This document shows positions 24,511-34,000 of a stretch of DNA of 64,000 nt, one piece after another. The first letter of the stretch is position 1. Every line of letters begins with the position of its first letter. A model generated the notes under the pieces. The model searched no databases. It was not told where the DNA came from and worked only from the letters and a program-made list of their open reading frames with translations. The position numbers were made by a program, and so were the translations under genes. Origin of the DNA: Luteitalea sp. (GTDB lineage Bacteria; Acidobacteriota; Vicinamibacteria; Vicinamibacterales; Vicinamibacteraceae). Where the stretch lies: positions 151,894 to 215,893 of the forward strand of contig WHTZ01000003.1 of assembly GCA_009377495.1 (NCBI GenBank), given 5' to 3'.

Positions 24511-27321
24511 ATGAAGAAACGCGTCATGAAGGTGCTTCTGTGTTGTGCGATTGTGCTGCTGATTTCCATACCAGCCACCGCCGAGACAGGCTCACTGCAG
24601 GTGCGGATTTCGTGGGGTCATGTCGCCTCGCAGGCGTCGCCGTACGCCGTCAGGTTGATCACCGAATCGCCCGGCGTCGAAGCTCAGGATGTCCGGCCGC
24701 ACCTGCTCGAATCAGGTGAGGGCCTACAGGATGGCGCGTGGCACACGCAGGCTGGAGGCGGCGACGTCGATGGCATTCGCTTCAGCCTCCTCTATCCCAG
24801 CGAGCCTGTGGACACGATTCAAGACCTTCATGTCCTCTGGGCAGACCTCATCTCGGCAAGCGATGCCGACACGGCTCGCCGCCTCGCCCGCGACCCCGCG
24901 TTTCGCCCTGACTCGCCCAAGCTCACAATCCAGATGGATTCCGACGGAACACGAGGCTTCACCGTCAGCGTGGATCAACTCCTGGCCGAGGAGACGCTGT
25001 GGATTCCTTCACTAGACGTCTATGTGGCCGCGGGCGATCGGGCCGTGGCCTTCGCCGAGCATCTGAAGTCGCTCGAGCCATTGAAGGGGAAGCGCATTCT
25101 GGACCGCGTTCGGCGGGCTCCGGAAGCGAGCTACGAGCAATATACGGCACGCTGGGAGGACATGGGACATCCCGGCTTCACCTACCCCGAGCAGGTCGGC
25201 CCAGGACATATCGTCGGGCTCACGTGGGATAGCGCCATTGCCAAGTTCGGCATCGACCGTGCGGCGGGTGTCTGGAACGACTCGGGTAACCCGGACCACT
25301 TTCAGTTCTGGTTTGCGTTCGGCGACTTGGGGCGTGGCGTCGCCGATACATGGAAAGAACAGCGTCTAAGCGATGGCCTGCCCGTGATGACGACCGTCTT
25401 CGAGGAAGACGGGTTGCGGTACGAGGTGGAGCAGTTCGCCTACCCGCTGAACGGCGCGCCCGCGGAGCGTCGCGGCGATATCCCGATGGTCCTGCTCCAA
25501 AAAGTGACGGTGACGGAGCTCCGAGGAGAGGCCCGTACGATCCCACTCTCTATGAGCCACCGCCGAGAGCTCCCTCCTTACCTCGACTCGACGATCATCG
25601 TGGACCGACAGGACGCTGCGTTCCTCTTCCGCGAGCGAGGTCGCAGGAGCGTGCTGTTCTCCATCGAGGGCGTCAGCGGCCGTCCAGTCTGGAGCAGCAC
25701 CCACGACTACCAACAAGAGCAGAAGCGGATCGACGCCACGCTCTTTCTCGACCTGCCCGCACGGGGAGCCCGCGACTTCGTGGTCAAGTTGCCCTCGGCC
25801 GTGGTGACCGCAGATGAGGCCGCGGCGCTGACCGCCATCGACTATGCGCGCGCACGGGAGGCGACGCTCCAGTTCTGGTCTGAGTACGTCGGTCGGGGCG
25901 CGCAGTTTCGGGTGCCAGAAAAGACGGTGAACGACCTGTTCCGGGCCAATCTCTGGCACGCTCTCCGTCTACCGCGCCGACATGGCGGTCAGGAGCCAGA
26001 CGCGGCGATCGACCTTCCCTATTCGAACTTCGCTTATAGCCAGAGCGGCACGCCATGGCCTGTCAACCACGCGGTGTACGTCGACTACATGCTCTACGAC
26101 TTACGCGGTTACCACGCCATATCAGCCGAGGAGCTCGAGGCGCAGCTTCGCAACAACCAGGAGCAGGACGGCCATGTGAGTGGCTTTGCCAACTGGTTGG
26201 TCTATACGCCTGCCATGCTCTACGCCGTCGCTCAGAACTACTTGCTCTCCGGCGATCGCGCGGCGTTCGAACGGCTGTTGCCCTCCAGCCTCAAGGCGAT
26301 GGACTGGTGTCTTTCCCAGATCGAACGTGCCTCAGGCGGAGACGGGCCCGCCCGCGGGCTGGTCAGGGGACCACTGAACGATGGAACCGGCGACGGGATC
26401 TGGGCCTTCAACCAGGCCTATCTCTTCGCTGGGCTCGACCTGTTGGGACGAGCGCTCCAGGAGCACGGCCACTCGCGTGCCACCGAGGCGTTGGCAGGGG
26501 CGCGCGCGATGCACACGGCTATCGAACGTGGCTTCCAGGCCGCAAGCGTGCGATCACCGATCGTGCAGCTGCGAGACGGCACCTGGATGCCGTATGTGCC
26601 TGCCGAGGCGCTGACCTATGGCCGCCTGCTGACCGAGTGGTATCCCACCGATGTGGACACGGGCGCGGTTCACCTCCTGCGGTTGAAAGCGCTTGCCGCG
26701 CAGGGCATCTTGGCAGACTCGCTGCTCAACGATCACGAGGACAACCTGTTCTACAAAGGGTGGGGAATGGCCAACGAGCCTATCTACAATCAGCAGGCGA
26801 CCGCCTACCTTTTGCGTGACGAGCCCGAGGCCGCGATTCGTGCGTTCTACAGCTACATCGCCAGCGCGTTTAGCCACTCGGTGCTGGAACCGGTGGAGCA
26901 TCGCTGGACTCACCCTCAGTACTTTGGGCCGCCCAGCACCGACGGCGCCTGGTTCGAGCTGTACCGCAACATGCTCGTTCACGAGCGTGACGAGGGCGCG
27001 CTTCTCTTCGGACAGGCAACGCCGCGCGCGTGGCTGCAGGACGGCCAGCAGATCGAGGTGGAACGTGCGCCAACCTACTACGGGCCAGTATCGATGACCA
27101 TCGAGAGCCACGTAGAGGCCGGAGAGATTCGCGCCGACGTGCAGATGCCCTCCCGCAGCCAACCGAAGACGCTCCTTGTTCGGCTCCGTCATCCCGACGG
27201 GCAGCGCATGCGCGCTGTCACCGTGAATGGTGAGCGCTGGTCTGACTTCGATCCGCAACAGGAATGGGTACGCGTGTCCGACCCGGACCGACCGCGCTAC
27301 GCGATCGTCGCTCGGTACTAG
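24511..27321 (+). CDS. Exported six-hairpin-glycosidase-like protein
   Basis: About 936 residues with a signal peptide (VLLCCAIVLLISIPATAE). The N-terminal half is beta-rich; residues ~480-850 form an alpha/alpha toroid (NDLFRANLWHALRLPRRHGG, WPVNHAVYVDYMLYDLRGYH, MLYAVAQNYLLSGDRAAFER), as in GH63/GH78/GH95-like enzymes. A short C-terminal beta domain follows. Asp and Glu residues around ISAEELEAQLRNNQEQDG and GTGDGIWAFNQAYL are catalytic candidates. Start uncertain: ATG 24511 gives a good signal peptide but lacks a clear ribosome site; 24478 and 24526 are alternatives. It is divergent from the GH2 gene, so the two probably act on the same glycoside. Confidence 0.75.
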   Translation: MKKRVMKVLLCCAIVLLISIPATAETGSLQVRISWGHVASQASPYAVRLITESPGVEAQDVRPHLLESGEGLQDGAWHTQAGGGDVDGIRFSLLYPSEPVDTIQDLHVLWADLISASDADTARRLARDPAFRPDSPKLTIQMDSDGTRGFTVSVDQLLAEETLWIPSLDVYVAAGDRAVAFAEHLKSLEPLKGKRILDRVRRAPEASYEQYTARWEDMGHPGFTYPEQVGPGHIVGLTWDSAIAKFGIDRAAGVWNDSGNPDHFQFWFAFGDLGRGVADTWKEQRLSDGLPVMTTVFEEDGLRYEVEQFAYPLNGAPAERRGDIPMVLLQKVTVTELRGEARTIPLSMSHRRELPPYLDSTIIVDRQDAAFLFRERGRRSVLFSIEGVSGRPVWSSTHDYQQEQKRIDATLFLDLPARGARDFVVKLPSAVVTADEAAALTAIDYARAREATLQFWSEYVGRGAQFRVPEKTVNDLFRANLWHALRLPRRHGGQEPDAAIDLPYSNFAYSQSGTPWPVNHAVYVDYMLYDLRGYHAISAEELEAQLRNNQEQDGHVSGFANWLVYTPAMLYAVAQNYLLSGDRAAFERLLPSSLKAMDWCLSQIERASGGDGPARGLVRGPLNDGTGDGIWAFNQAYLFAGLDLLGRALQEHGHSRATEALAGARAMHTAIERGFQAASVRSPIVQLRDGTWMPYVPAEALTYGRLLTEWYPTDVDTGAVHLLRLKALAAQGILADSLLNDHEDNLFYKGWGMANEPIYNQQATAYLLRDEPEAAIRAFYSYIASAFSHSVLEPVEHRWTHPQYFGPPSTDGAWFELYRNMLVHERDEGALLFGQATPRAWLQDGQQIEVERAPTYYGPVSMTIESHVEAGEIRADVQMPSRSQPKTLLVRLRHPDGQRMRAVTVNGERWSDFDPQQEWVRVSDPDRPRYAIVARY

Positions 27322-27332
27322 TGGCCAAAGAC

Positions 27333-27352
27333 GGCGCGGCCAAAGCCGCGCC
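27333..27352. repeat. GC-rich perfect hairpin GGCGCGGC-CAAA-GCCGCGCC
   Basis: An 8-bp perfect stem with a CAAA loop directly after the six-hairpin gene's stop. There is no U tract, so it is either a factor-dependent transcription attenuator or a REP-like palindrome of the type seen elsewhere in this window. Confidence 0.5.
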
Positions 27353-27359
27353 CTACTTC

Positions 27360-27379
27360 GTTTCCAATAGGTAGGAAAC
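27360..27379. promoter_or_regulatory. Candidate operator GTTTCC-N8-GGAAAC upstream of TonB receptor
   Basis: A perfect 6-bp inverted repeat about 95 bp before the TonB receptor start. The inner 17 bases, TTCCAATAGGTAGGAAA, recur with two changes (TTCCAATGGGCAGGAAA) at 33419-33435, upstream of the EamA genes. The spacing suits a dimeric regulator; the IclR protein at 19810-20709 is one candidate. Confidence 0.45.
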
Positions 27380-27472
27380 GGACCGCTAAAGCAGCCGGCA
27401 GTCGATTGACCCTCAGTTGACCAGTGCCAACAATGCGAGATACGGCAGAGATTTGGTAAGGAGGCTGTTCCA

Positions 27473-30400
27473 ATGATGGCACGGGGTCTCTTGTTCGGAC
27501 TCGTTCTCCTGCTGCTCCCCGGAGGGTCGCGACTCTTCGCACAGATGGGATCCGAGGGGGCATTCTTGGGAGTCGTCCACGACTCGACAGGCGGCGTCAT
27601 CCCCGGGGCGGATATCACGCTTGTCAATTTAGATACCGGCCTTACCAAGAGCACGACGAGCGATAGCGCCGGGAATTTCGAGGTCCTGGCATTGCCGCCC
27701 GGTCCTTACTCGATCTCGGTCTCCCTGCAGGGCTTCAAGACCTGGTGGGTCGAGAGGACGGTGCTGACCGTTGGCGAGCGCCGCAGGTTATCGCCGCAGT
27801 TGGAGGTTGGTGAGCTCAGCGAGCAGGTCTCGGTCGAGCGGACCGTCGAGCTGATGCAAACCGACAAGAGCTCGGTGGAGGTCGTGGTCCAGGAGCGGCA
27901 GCTCCGTGAGCTGCCGCTGGCAGGCCGCAATCCGGTGCAGCTCGTCAAGCTCGCTCCGGGCATGCGCTTCCTGGGCCAAGGCAACGTTGAGCGCATCTCG
28001 ACCGTGCAGGGGCATGGCGTACGCGACGATCAGACCGAGTTCCAGTTGGACGGCCTGAACGCGAACGCGGGCATGGACGAAGGCGGTATGGCGATTCCGA
28101 ACGTGGATACCATCGCCGAGTTCAACGTACAGACGTCTAGCTTCAGTGCCGAGCACGGGCGCATGCCGCTGCAGGTGGTGATGGTGACCAAGTCGGGGAC
28201 CAACGAATTTCACGGCACGGGGTGGGAGTTTCTGCGCGACGACAAGTTGGACGCGCGCAATGCCTTCGCGACGAGCAAGCCCGAGCTACGGCGTAACCAA
28301 TTCGGCTTCACGGTGGGCGGGCCGGTGCTCCAAAATCGGATGTTCTTCTTCGGCAGCTTCGAGGGGACCCGAGAACGGCGAGAGGCGATCTACAACAGCA
28401 CGGTCGTGCAGCCGGAAATGCTCGCTGGCGATTTCTCCTCGCTGCCGACCAGCATCGTCGATCCGCTGACCGGTCAGCCGTTTCCGAACAACCGGATTCC
28501 GGAGTCTCGCATCTCCTCCGCCTCTCGGTTTTTCGATCCCCACATCCTCATGCCAAACACGCCCGAGGGGCGGTTCCGAGCAGTGGCGCCGAGGCCGGAG
28601 GATACCTATGAGTACACGTCGCGCGTGGATTACCAGTTGACGGGCAGCCAGCGAATTTATGGCCGTTGGGTGGCGGTCGACGTGACGCGGCAAACGCCCG
28701 GATACCGGCCCGAAGTGACCGAGGACCGGACGATCCTCCAACACAACGTGGGCGTGAACTACAACTACGCCCTGAGCTCCACCACGCTTCTCACGGCAGG
28801 TGTCGGCTATCTCTGGTCGGACAACAACTGGACGGCGCCGCTCGTGGGCACCGAGAACTTGGTGTCGCAGGCTGGGATTCAAGGCATCCCAAGCGAGGGC
28901 CGCGAGACGTCCATCGGGTTGCCGAACGTCGACCTCACCGGGTATCAAGGGTTCTCGCTGCCCTGGGGCGTGCCAGGCCGGCTTTGGATGTGGGCGGGGA
29001 ATGCGAAGATTGGAATGAACTTGATCCGAGGGGCACACTCCATCAGCTTTGGCTATGAGCTCAACGACCGCTCGACGTACGCGCAGCACGCGTCGCATTC
29101 AGGTCGCGGCACGTTCGACTTCAACGGCCAGTACACAGGCGACGCGTTTGCCGATTACCTGTTGGGCTTCGTGTCTTCCACACGGAGGAATTTCCCGGCC
29201 GCGAAGTTCGGCATGTCGCACTCGCCGTATTCAGGGACGTACATACAGGATTTCTGGCGCATCCATCCGAGCGTGACGCTGAACCTGGGGCTGCGGTTCG
29301 ACTACTGGCATGAGAAGGAGGCCTATCGGGGCCAAGCCGCCACGTTTGTTCCCGAGCTCGGCAAGGTGGTCGCTGGTGAGGACCGAAACGGGCAGGTCGA
29401 CCTCGGCGCGCAGCCAGTGGCGCCGTTTCTGGCCGAGGCTATCAAGGACCTCTGGATTCCCGCGTCCGAGGCTGGCCTCCCGCGCGCTTTGTTCAAGGCT
29501 AGTGGCCAATTTGCGCCCCGTTTGGGGCTGACGTGGCGGCCCTTGCGCGAGAGCGACCTCGTGTTGAGGCTGGGCTACGGCGTGTTCATGAGCAGCTATA
29601 AAGGCAACCACACGGCCTCCTCGGGCGCCTTGCCGTACCGCGGCATCGAGGAACAGACGCTGAGCAGCACGTCGCCGCGTTCCTGGGAGGCCGTATGGCC
29701 CGCGGACCCGCGCGACTTCGTTCAACCGTCGATTACCGAATCGCCGGCGTGGGACAACGATCTAACGAAGACACACGAATGGAACCTCTCGGTCCAGCAG
29801 GGTCTCCCGTTTCGATCGGCGATCACGGTGTCTTACGTGGGGGCGAGGGTGCTGGGACAGTTGGTAACGAGCCCGTACAACGAGGTGCCCCCCGGTCGCT
29901 ATGACGACATTGCGGCGGCGCGCCCGTGGCCGGCGTTCGGCACCTTGAATATCTTGGAGGACGCGGGAGAGTCGTGGTTCAACGGGCTGCAAGTCAAGTT
30001 GGAGCGCCGGTTTGGCGACGGCCTCGCATACAACTTGTCGTATTCGTTCTCCAAGCACATCGCCGACAAGGCCCCGGCGAGCAACTGGGGCGTCCTGACG
30101 CCGTTTGCCCCCGCGGGCTACGAGCGCGGCCGGGCGCAGTCCGATCGTACGCACATACTCACGTTCGACTCGATTTACGAGTTGCCGTTCGGCTCCGGGC
30201 GTCGATACATGGACAGCGCGCATCCGCTGATCAATGGCCTATTGGGCGGCTGGCAACTCACCGGTATCTATCAGTTCACGTCGGGTGCTCCGCTCACCTT
30301 CTTCGTGCCGGGTGCCACGCTGGGCAATGGGTGGGACACGCGGCCGAACCTGGTGGGCAACCCGAGTGTCTCGAATCCGAGCGCCGCCCTCTGGTTCGAT

Positions 30401-30676
30401 CCCGCGGCGCTCGAGGCGCCGTCGCCGTTCCAGTTTGGCGACTCGGGGGTGGGCATCCTAGACGGGCCCGGCTTCCATTCGCTCGACCTGGGGTTCATCA
30501 AGAACTTCTCGGTGTCGGGCGGTCGATATCTGCAATTCCGCTGGGAGATGTTCAACGCGCTCAACCATGTGAACCTGGGCAATCCGGATACCACGTTCGG
30601 GCTCTCCACCACCGGGCAGATCTTCTCTTCGAGTGCAGCACGCGAGATGCAGGTTGGGCTGAAGTTTATCTTCTAA
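27473..30676 (+). CDS. TonB-dependent receptor, Oar-like, with carboxypeptidase-regulatory domain
   Basis: 1067 residues. Signal peptide, then a carboxypeptidase-regulatory-like beta sandwich (VVHDSTGGVIPGADITLVNL, GPYSISVSLQGFKTW), a plug domain (DGLNANAGMDEGG) and a large barrel with TonB-receptor/Oar strands and an aromatic C-terminal Phe (EMQVGLKFIF). Outer-membrane uptake of a large ligand. AAGGAGG stands eight bases before ATG 27473. It leads a plus-strand run (PTE-like enzyme to amidohydrolase, through 36062), so the ligand is probably the substrate of those enzymes. A second receptor of the same type is at 52776-56162. Confidence 0.93.
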   Translation: MMARGLLFGLVLLLLPGGSRLFAQMGSEGAFLGVVHDSTGGVIPGADITLVNLDTGLTKSTTSDSAGNFEVLALPPGPYSISVSLQGFKTWWVERTVLTVGERRRLSPQLEVGELSEQVSVERTVELMQTDKSSVEVVVQERQLRELPLAGRNPVQLVKLAPGMRFLGQGNVERISTVQGHGVRDDQTEFQLDGLNANAGMDEGGMAIPNVDTIAEFNVQTSSFSAEHGRMPLQVVMVTKSGTNEFHGTGWEFLRDDKLDARNAFATSKPELRRNQFGFTVGGPVLQNRMFFFGSFEGTRERREAIYNSTVVQPEMLAGDFSSLPTSIVDPLTGQPFPNNRIPESRISSASRFFDPHILMPNTPEGRFRAVAPRPEDTYEYTSRVDYQLTGSQRIYGRWVAVDVTRQTPGYRPEVTEDRTILQHNVGVNYNYALSSTTLLTAGVGYLWSDNNWTAPLVGTENLVSQAGIQGIPSEGRETSIGLPNVDLTGYQGFSLPWGVPGRLWMWAGNAKIGMNLIRGAHSISFGYELNDRSTYAQHASHSGRGTFDFNGQYTGDAFADYLLGFVSSTRRNFPAAKFGMSHSPYSGTYIQDFWRIHPSVTLNLGLRFDYWHEKEAYRGQAATFVPELGKVVAGEDRNGQVDLGAQPVAPFLAEAIKDLWIPASEAGLPRALFKASGQFAPRLGLTWRPLRESDLVLRLGYGVFMSSYKGNHTASSGALPYRGIEEQTLSSTSPRSWEAVWPADPRDFVQPSITESPAWDNDLTKTHEWNLSVQQGLPFRSAITVSYVGARVLGQLVTSPYNEVPPGRYDDIAAARPWPAFGTLNILEDAGESWFNGLQVKLERRFGDGLAYNLSYSFSKHIADKAPASNWGVLTPFAPAGYERGRAQSDRTHILTFDSIYELPFGSGRRYMDSAHPLINGLLGGWQLTGIYQFTSGAPLTFFVPGATLGNGWDTRPNLVGNPSVSNPSAALWFDPAALEAPSPFQFGDSGVGILDGPGFHSLDLGFIKNFSVSGGRYLQFRWEMFNALNHVNLGNPDTTFGLSTTGQIFSSSAAREMQVGLKFIF

Positions 30677-30709
30677 GTCCAGGAGTGAAGCACAGCAACG
30701 TTCGACGAG

Positions 30710-31789
30710 ATGAAGCGACGAGACCTGCTCCGCGGAGGCCTGGCTGCGGCGGCCGTCGCCGTCGGGCTCGACGCACGTGCCGGCCCGGCCGCCGTGACCA
30801 TCCCCTCGGTCCGAGGGCCGGTACGCGCCGACGACCTCGGTGTCACGCTGCCGCACGAGCATCCAGCTTGTGGCTGGGATTGGCGACGCGTCGCGTACCC
30901 GGGGCCGCCGGCTGATGCGCTGACCGAAGAGCAGCGGCGGGAGCAGGAGGGCAGTGTGCTCGCCTTCTGGGACTTGCTCGGCGCCAAGTTGAAGCAGAAT
31001 GGCGTGGGGAGCATCCTCGATGCGCGGAGCGAGCATTCTGGCCGCGCGGTCGATCTCCTCCAGGTCATTTCTCGGCGCACGGGCCTGAACATCATGTGTG
31101 TGACCGGCTACTATGTGCGGTCACAGCGTCCTCGGGACTTCGTCTCGCGCGGGCTCGAGGCCGCGAGGGACCACATGATCAAGGAGCTCGTCGACGGCAT
31201 CGGCAACACTGGCGTGCGGGCTGCGGCCATCAAGCTCGCCGTTGGCGGCCGTCCGAAAGACGACTCCGACGATCTCATGCTCAACGCGGGCGCGCTTGCC
31301 CAGAAGGCGACCTCGTGCGCGATTACCACGCACGCGACCACGCCGGAGAGCCGGGGTCATTTGATCGATGTCCTGGAGCAGCGTGGAGCAGACCTGTCGC
31401 GGGTCGCCATCGGTCACGCCGACGCGAACGGATCGGCCCAGGAGAGCCAGCAATTGTTGCAACGCGCCGGCTACGTCCTCTACACCATTTGGGGCATCAC
31501 GAACCCCAAGCTTATCGGTTCGCGCACACCTGTTCTCTCGGATCATTCCGCTCGTCTCGTCCGCAGCCTGCTCGACCGCGGCCTGGTGAAGCAGATCATG
31601 TTCTCCATCGACTTCTCCGTGTATCAGCACCAGGGCGGCATCGTTCTTCGCCTCTACGACATCCCCGAGCGGACATCGAACTTCATGTTTACGTTCGTGC
31701 TGCCGCAGCTCCGAAGGCTCGGCATTTCGGAAGACGAGATCCGTCAGATGATGGTCGAGAACCCTCGTCGGCATCTGTGCGGGACCTGA
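30710..31789 (+). CDS. Phosphotriesterase-family (PTE/PLL-like) metal hydrolase, Tat-exported
   Basis: 359 residues starting with a twin-arginine signal (KRRDLLRGGLAAAAVAVGL). The amidohydrolase-superfamily barrel shows His49-x-His51 in LPHEHP, the carbamylatable Lys in AAAIKLAV, His in ITTHATT and IGHADANG, and the terminal Asp in FSIDFSV. This is the binuclear metal site of the PTE family, whose members are lactonases or phosphotriesterases. Here a lactonase role in the periplasm fits the catabolic neighbours. It lies 33 bp after the TonB receptor gene. Confidence 0.88.
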   Translation: MKRRDLLRGGLAAAAVAVGLDARAGPAAVTIPSVRGPVRADDLGVTLPHEHPACGWDWRRVAYPGPPADALTEEQRREQEGSVLAFWDLLGAKLKQNGVGSILDARSEHSGRAVDLLQVISRRTGLNIMCVTGYYVRSQRPRDFVSRGLEAARDHMIKELVDGIGNTGVRAAAIKLAVGGRPKDDSDDLMLNAGALAQKATSCAITTHATTPESRGHLIDVLEQRGADLSRVAIGHADANGSAQESQQLLQRAGYVLYTIWGITNPKLIGSRTPVLSDHSARLVRSLLDRGLVKQIMFSIDFSVYQHQGGIVLRLYDIPERTSNFMFTFVLPQLRRLGISEDEIRQMMVENPRRHLCGT

Positions 31790-31793
31790 TGCC

Positions 31794-32888
31794 ATGACGA
31801 GGTGTCGGTCGCTGTCGCTCGGACTCCTGGCCATCATGTTGGTCGCCGCGAGCTGTGCCGTGGACACACGTGACGAAGCACCTGAGGAACGGAGTGCCGC
31901 TAGCACGGGGTCCGAATCGGCCGCTCGTCAGGACCCCAACGACCCGCGCGTGTTGAAGCTTGCCAGCGAAGTGGGTGACAAAGGATGGATTGTTTACAGC
32001 GCGCGCACGGCCAAGGGCGACTGGGACCTCTTTCTCATGAGGCCGGACGGTTCGGCGCGACGCCCGCTTACCGAGACCAGTGAGTACAGCGAAGGAGGTG
32101 CCAGGTTCTCGCCGAGCGGTCGGAAGTTGCTCTACTACCGCATACCCACGGGCGTTGCGGTCGACAACAACGAGTACGGGCGCTTCGACCTCGTCGTTGC
32201 CAATGCGGACGGCAGCCATCCCGTGGCCTACGGCAAAGACTACAACTGGGCTTCTTGGGGCCCCAACGATGATCAGCTCGCCCGCCTGACCAAGGCAGGC
32301 ATCGAGATCGTGGAGCTGTCGAGCAAGCGCACCATTCGCACGCTAGAGAAGCAAGGCATGTTCCACCAGCTCTTCTGGTCGCCAGACGGCCAGTGGTTTA
32401 CGGGAACAGCGAACGGCCTGGGTGAGCATTGGGCCATCGCGCGCATGAATGCAACGACCGGCGAGTTGAGTGGCGTGAGCGATCCTCGGTGCTTCAACTG
32501 CACGTCGGATTGGTTCCCTGACTCGCAACGCATCATTTACTCGAAAGGCATTCCGTGCACGGGTGAGTGGGCTCAACTCTGGATGACCCATGAGAGCGAA
32601 TCAGAGAGTCGTCTCGTCTATGCCGAGCCGGCCCGCCATATTTATGGAGGCGCATTTTCACCAGACGGCCACTATGTGCTCTTCACCCGGTCACGACGCG
32701 ACCTGGGCCGCGTCGACGAATCACACACGACGATGGGGCTGATGCGATTTCAAGATGCGCCAATCATTCGCGGGGACGATGGTCCCTTACGGAAGGCGTT
32801 TCCGAATGCCACGGACGGCCCAGTCTTGGATCTCTCGGTTGGCTGGGAGCCACACTGGACGTACGCCGACATCGGAGCAAACAGGTGA
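31794..32888 (+). CDS. TolB-like beta-propeller lipoprotein
   Basis: 364 residues with a lipoprotein signal (SLGLLAIMLVAASC, lipobox ending at Cys). Propeller blades follow with recurring SPDG and SPSG motifs (ARFSPSGRKLLYYR, LFWSPDGQWFTG, GAFSPDGHYVLFTR). A CFNCTSDW cysteine pair and CTGEW provide possible metal or disulfide sites. The periplasmic propeller may bind the imported ligand or support the PTE-like enzyme four bp upstream; no enzymatic motif is visible. Its stop overlaps the next gene's GTG by four bases. Confidence 0.8.
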   Translation: MTRCRSLSLGLLAIMLVAASCAVDTRDEAPEERSAASTGSESAARQDPNDPRVLKLASEVGDKGWIVYSARTAKGDWDLFLMRPDGSARRPLTETSEYSEGGARFSPSGRKLLYYRIPTGVAVDNNEYGRFDLVVANADGSHPVAYGKDYNWASWGPNDDQLARLTKAGIEIVELSSKRTIRTLEKQGMFHQLFWSPDGQWFTGTANGLGEHWAIARMNATTGELSGVSDPRCFNCTSDWFPDSQRIIYSKGIPCTGEWAQLWMTHESESESRLVYAEPARHIYGGAFSPDGHYVLFTRSRRDLGRVDESHTTMGLMRFQDAPIIRGDDGPLRKAFPNATDGPVLDLSVGWEPHWTYADIGANR

Positions 32889-33361
32889 AGGTTGGGTCCG
32901 CGCGCGGCCGACCGTTCGGTGTTGTGCTCGTATTGCTGGTGGTCGTCGTGGCGTCGTGCAAGAGGACGCCGGCCACCGGAATCGACCAGCATGTGACGAA
33001 CCTGGGCAGCATCGAGGTAACCGCTCGGCTCCTCGAGATACCGGGCGAGTTTCCCTCTAATGAGCTCTACAACTATGCGTTTATTCTGAAGTACCGCGTT
33101 CTCGTGGTTCATCGAGGGGAGATCAAGGAAGAAGACATCCTCGTTGGGCAGTACAATCCTCGAAAGCCTCGATCCGACGCCGAGGACGACTTTTCGGGCA
33201 CGGTGGGAGGAGATCTCACGCGCTTCAGGGCGGGTGACGTCCATCGTCTGGCGTTGGCGGCGCCGCTCGATGAGTATTGGATGGGCGGCATTATCGACAA
33301 GTACTTTGACCAGAAGGGCGTCCGTTATTGGGCGTTCTGGACCAACAGGGTGGACAAGTAG
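32885..33361 (+). CDS. Small lipoprotein, function unknown
   Basis: 158 residues starting at GTG 32885, overlapping the previous gene (GTGA). A lipobox (LVVVVASC) anchors it. The mature part is beta-rich with GSIEVTARLLEIPGEF, YNYAFILKYRVLVVHRGEIK and GDVHRLALAAPLDEYWMGGI. No domain is recognised. The translational coupling to the propeller lipoprotein implies that the two form a complex or act on the same ligand. Confidence 0.75.
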   Translation: MKVGSARGRPFGVVLVLLVVVVASCKRTPATGIDQHVTNLGSIEVTARLLEIPGEFPSNELYNYAFILKYRVLVVHRGEIKEEDILVGQYNPRKPRSDAEDDFSGTVGGDLTRFRAGDVHRLALAAPLDEYWMGGIIDKYFDQKGVRYWAFWTNRVDK

Positions 33362-33418
33362 CCCGTTATGCGGCTCGTTAGAACTTTGTAACACGTCCCA
33401 CACGCTTGTCTTTATTTG

Positions 33419-33436
33419 TTCCAATGGGCAGGAAAA
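33419..33436. promoter_or_regulatory. Second copy of TTCCAATRGGYAGGAAA motif
   Basis: TTCCAATGGGCAGGAAAA lies about 85 bp upstream of the first EamA gene, in the 141-bp gap after the small lipoprotein gene. It matches the motif at 27362-27378 in 15 of 17 positions. This would make 33503 the start of a second co-regulated unit. Confidence 0.4.
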
Positions 33437-33502
33437 GCAGCGCCCTGGTCGCTTGGGGTCCGTTGACGGCCGACCGGTCGCGGCCAACAATCCGAGGCTA
33501 AG

Positions 33503-34000
33503 GTGAACGTCGGTCAAATATACATGCTCCTGGCGCTATTGAGCTTTAGCCTGCTCGGCGTCTTCCACAAGCTGGCCGACGTGAAGCAGTGCCGACCGAG
33601 CGCCGTCAACGCCCTGCTCTATACGTGGTCGCTGGTGTTCGTCGCGGTGCTCGTCCTGTTCACGAAGCAGACGGCACCTACCGCGCCCCAGGCCGTCGTT
33701 TCGATCGCGCTGCCATTCGGGATCTGTGCGTCGGTGGCCATCCTCGCCTTTCAAGCCGGCATCCGGCATGGCAACATCGCCACGAGCTGGCTGGCCATCA
33801 ATCTCTCCGCGGGCATCCCGACGGTGGCGTCGATCGTGGTCTATGGTGAGCCCGTGGTCCCGGGAAAGGCAGTCGCCTTGGCACTCATCCCGATCTCGAT
33901 GTTTTTGTTGTGGACGGACAAGAAGCACGAGGCGCGGCGGACCGCGGCAGCCGGCCCGCAGGCGGACACCCTCGTCGTGCCACGCGAGAGTGGGTCGTGA
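33503..34000 (+). CDS. EamA-like half-transporter (first of pair)
   Basis: 165 residues with about five hydrophobic helices (MLLALLSFSLLGVFHKLADV at the N terminus, then LVFVAVLVLF, AVVSIALPFGICASVAIL). It lies in the EamA/DMT family, whose full members have ten helices; this and the next gene each supply about half. The start is GTG 33503. The last four bases overlap the next gene's GTG (GTGA), which supports a heterodimeric inner-membrane transporter. The substrate is probably the product of the catabolic run. Confidence 0.75.
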   Translation: MNVGQIYMLLALLSFSLLGVFHKLADVKQCRPSAVNALLYTWSLVFVAVLVLFTKQTAPTAPQAVVSIALPFGICASVAILAFQAGIRHGNIATSWLAINLSAGIPTVASIVVYGEPVVPGKAVALALIPISMFLLWTDKKHEARRTAAAGPQADTLVVPRESGS

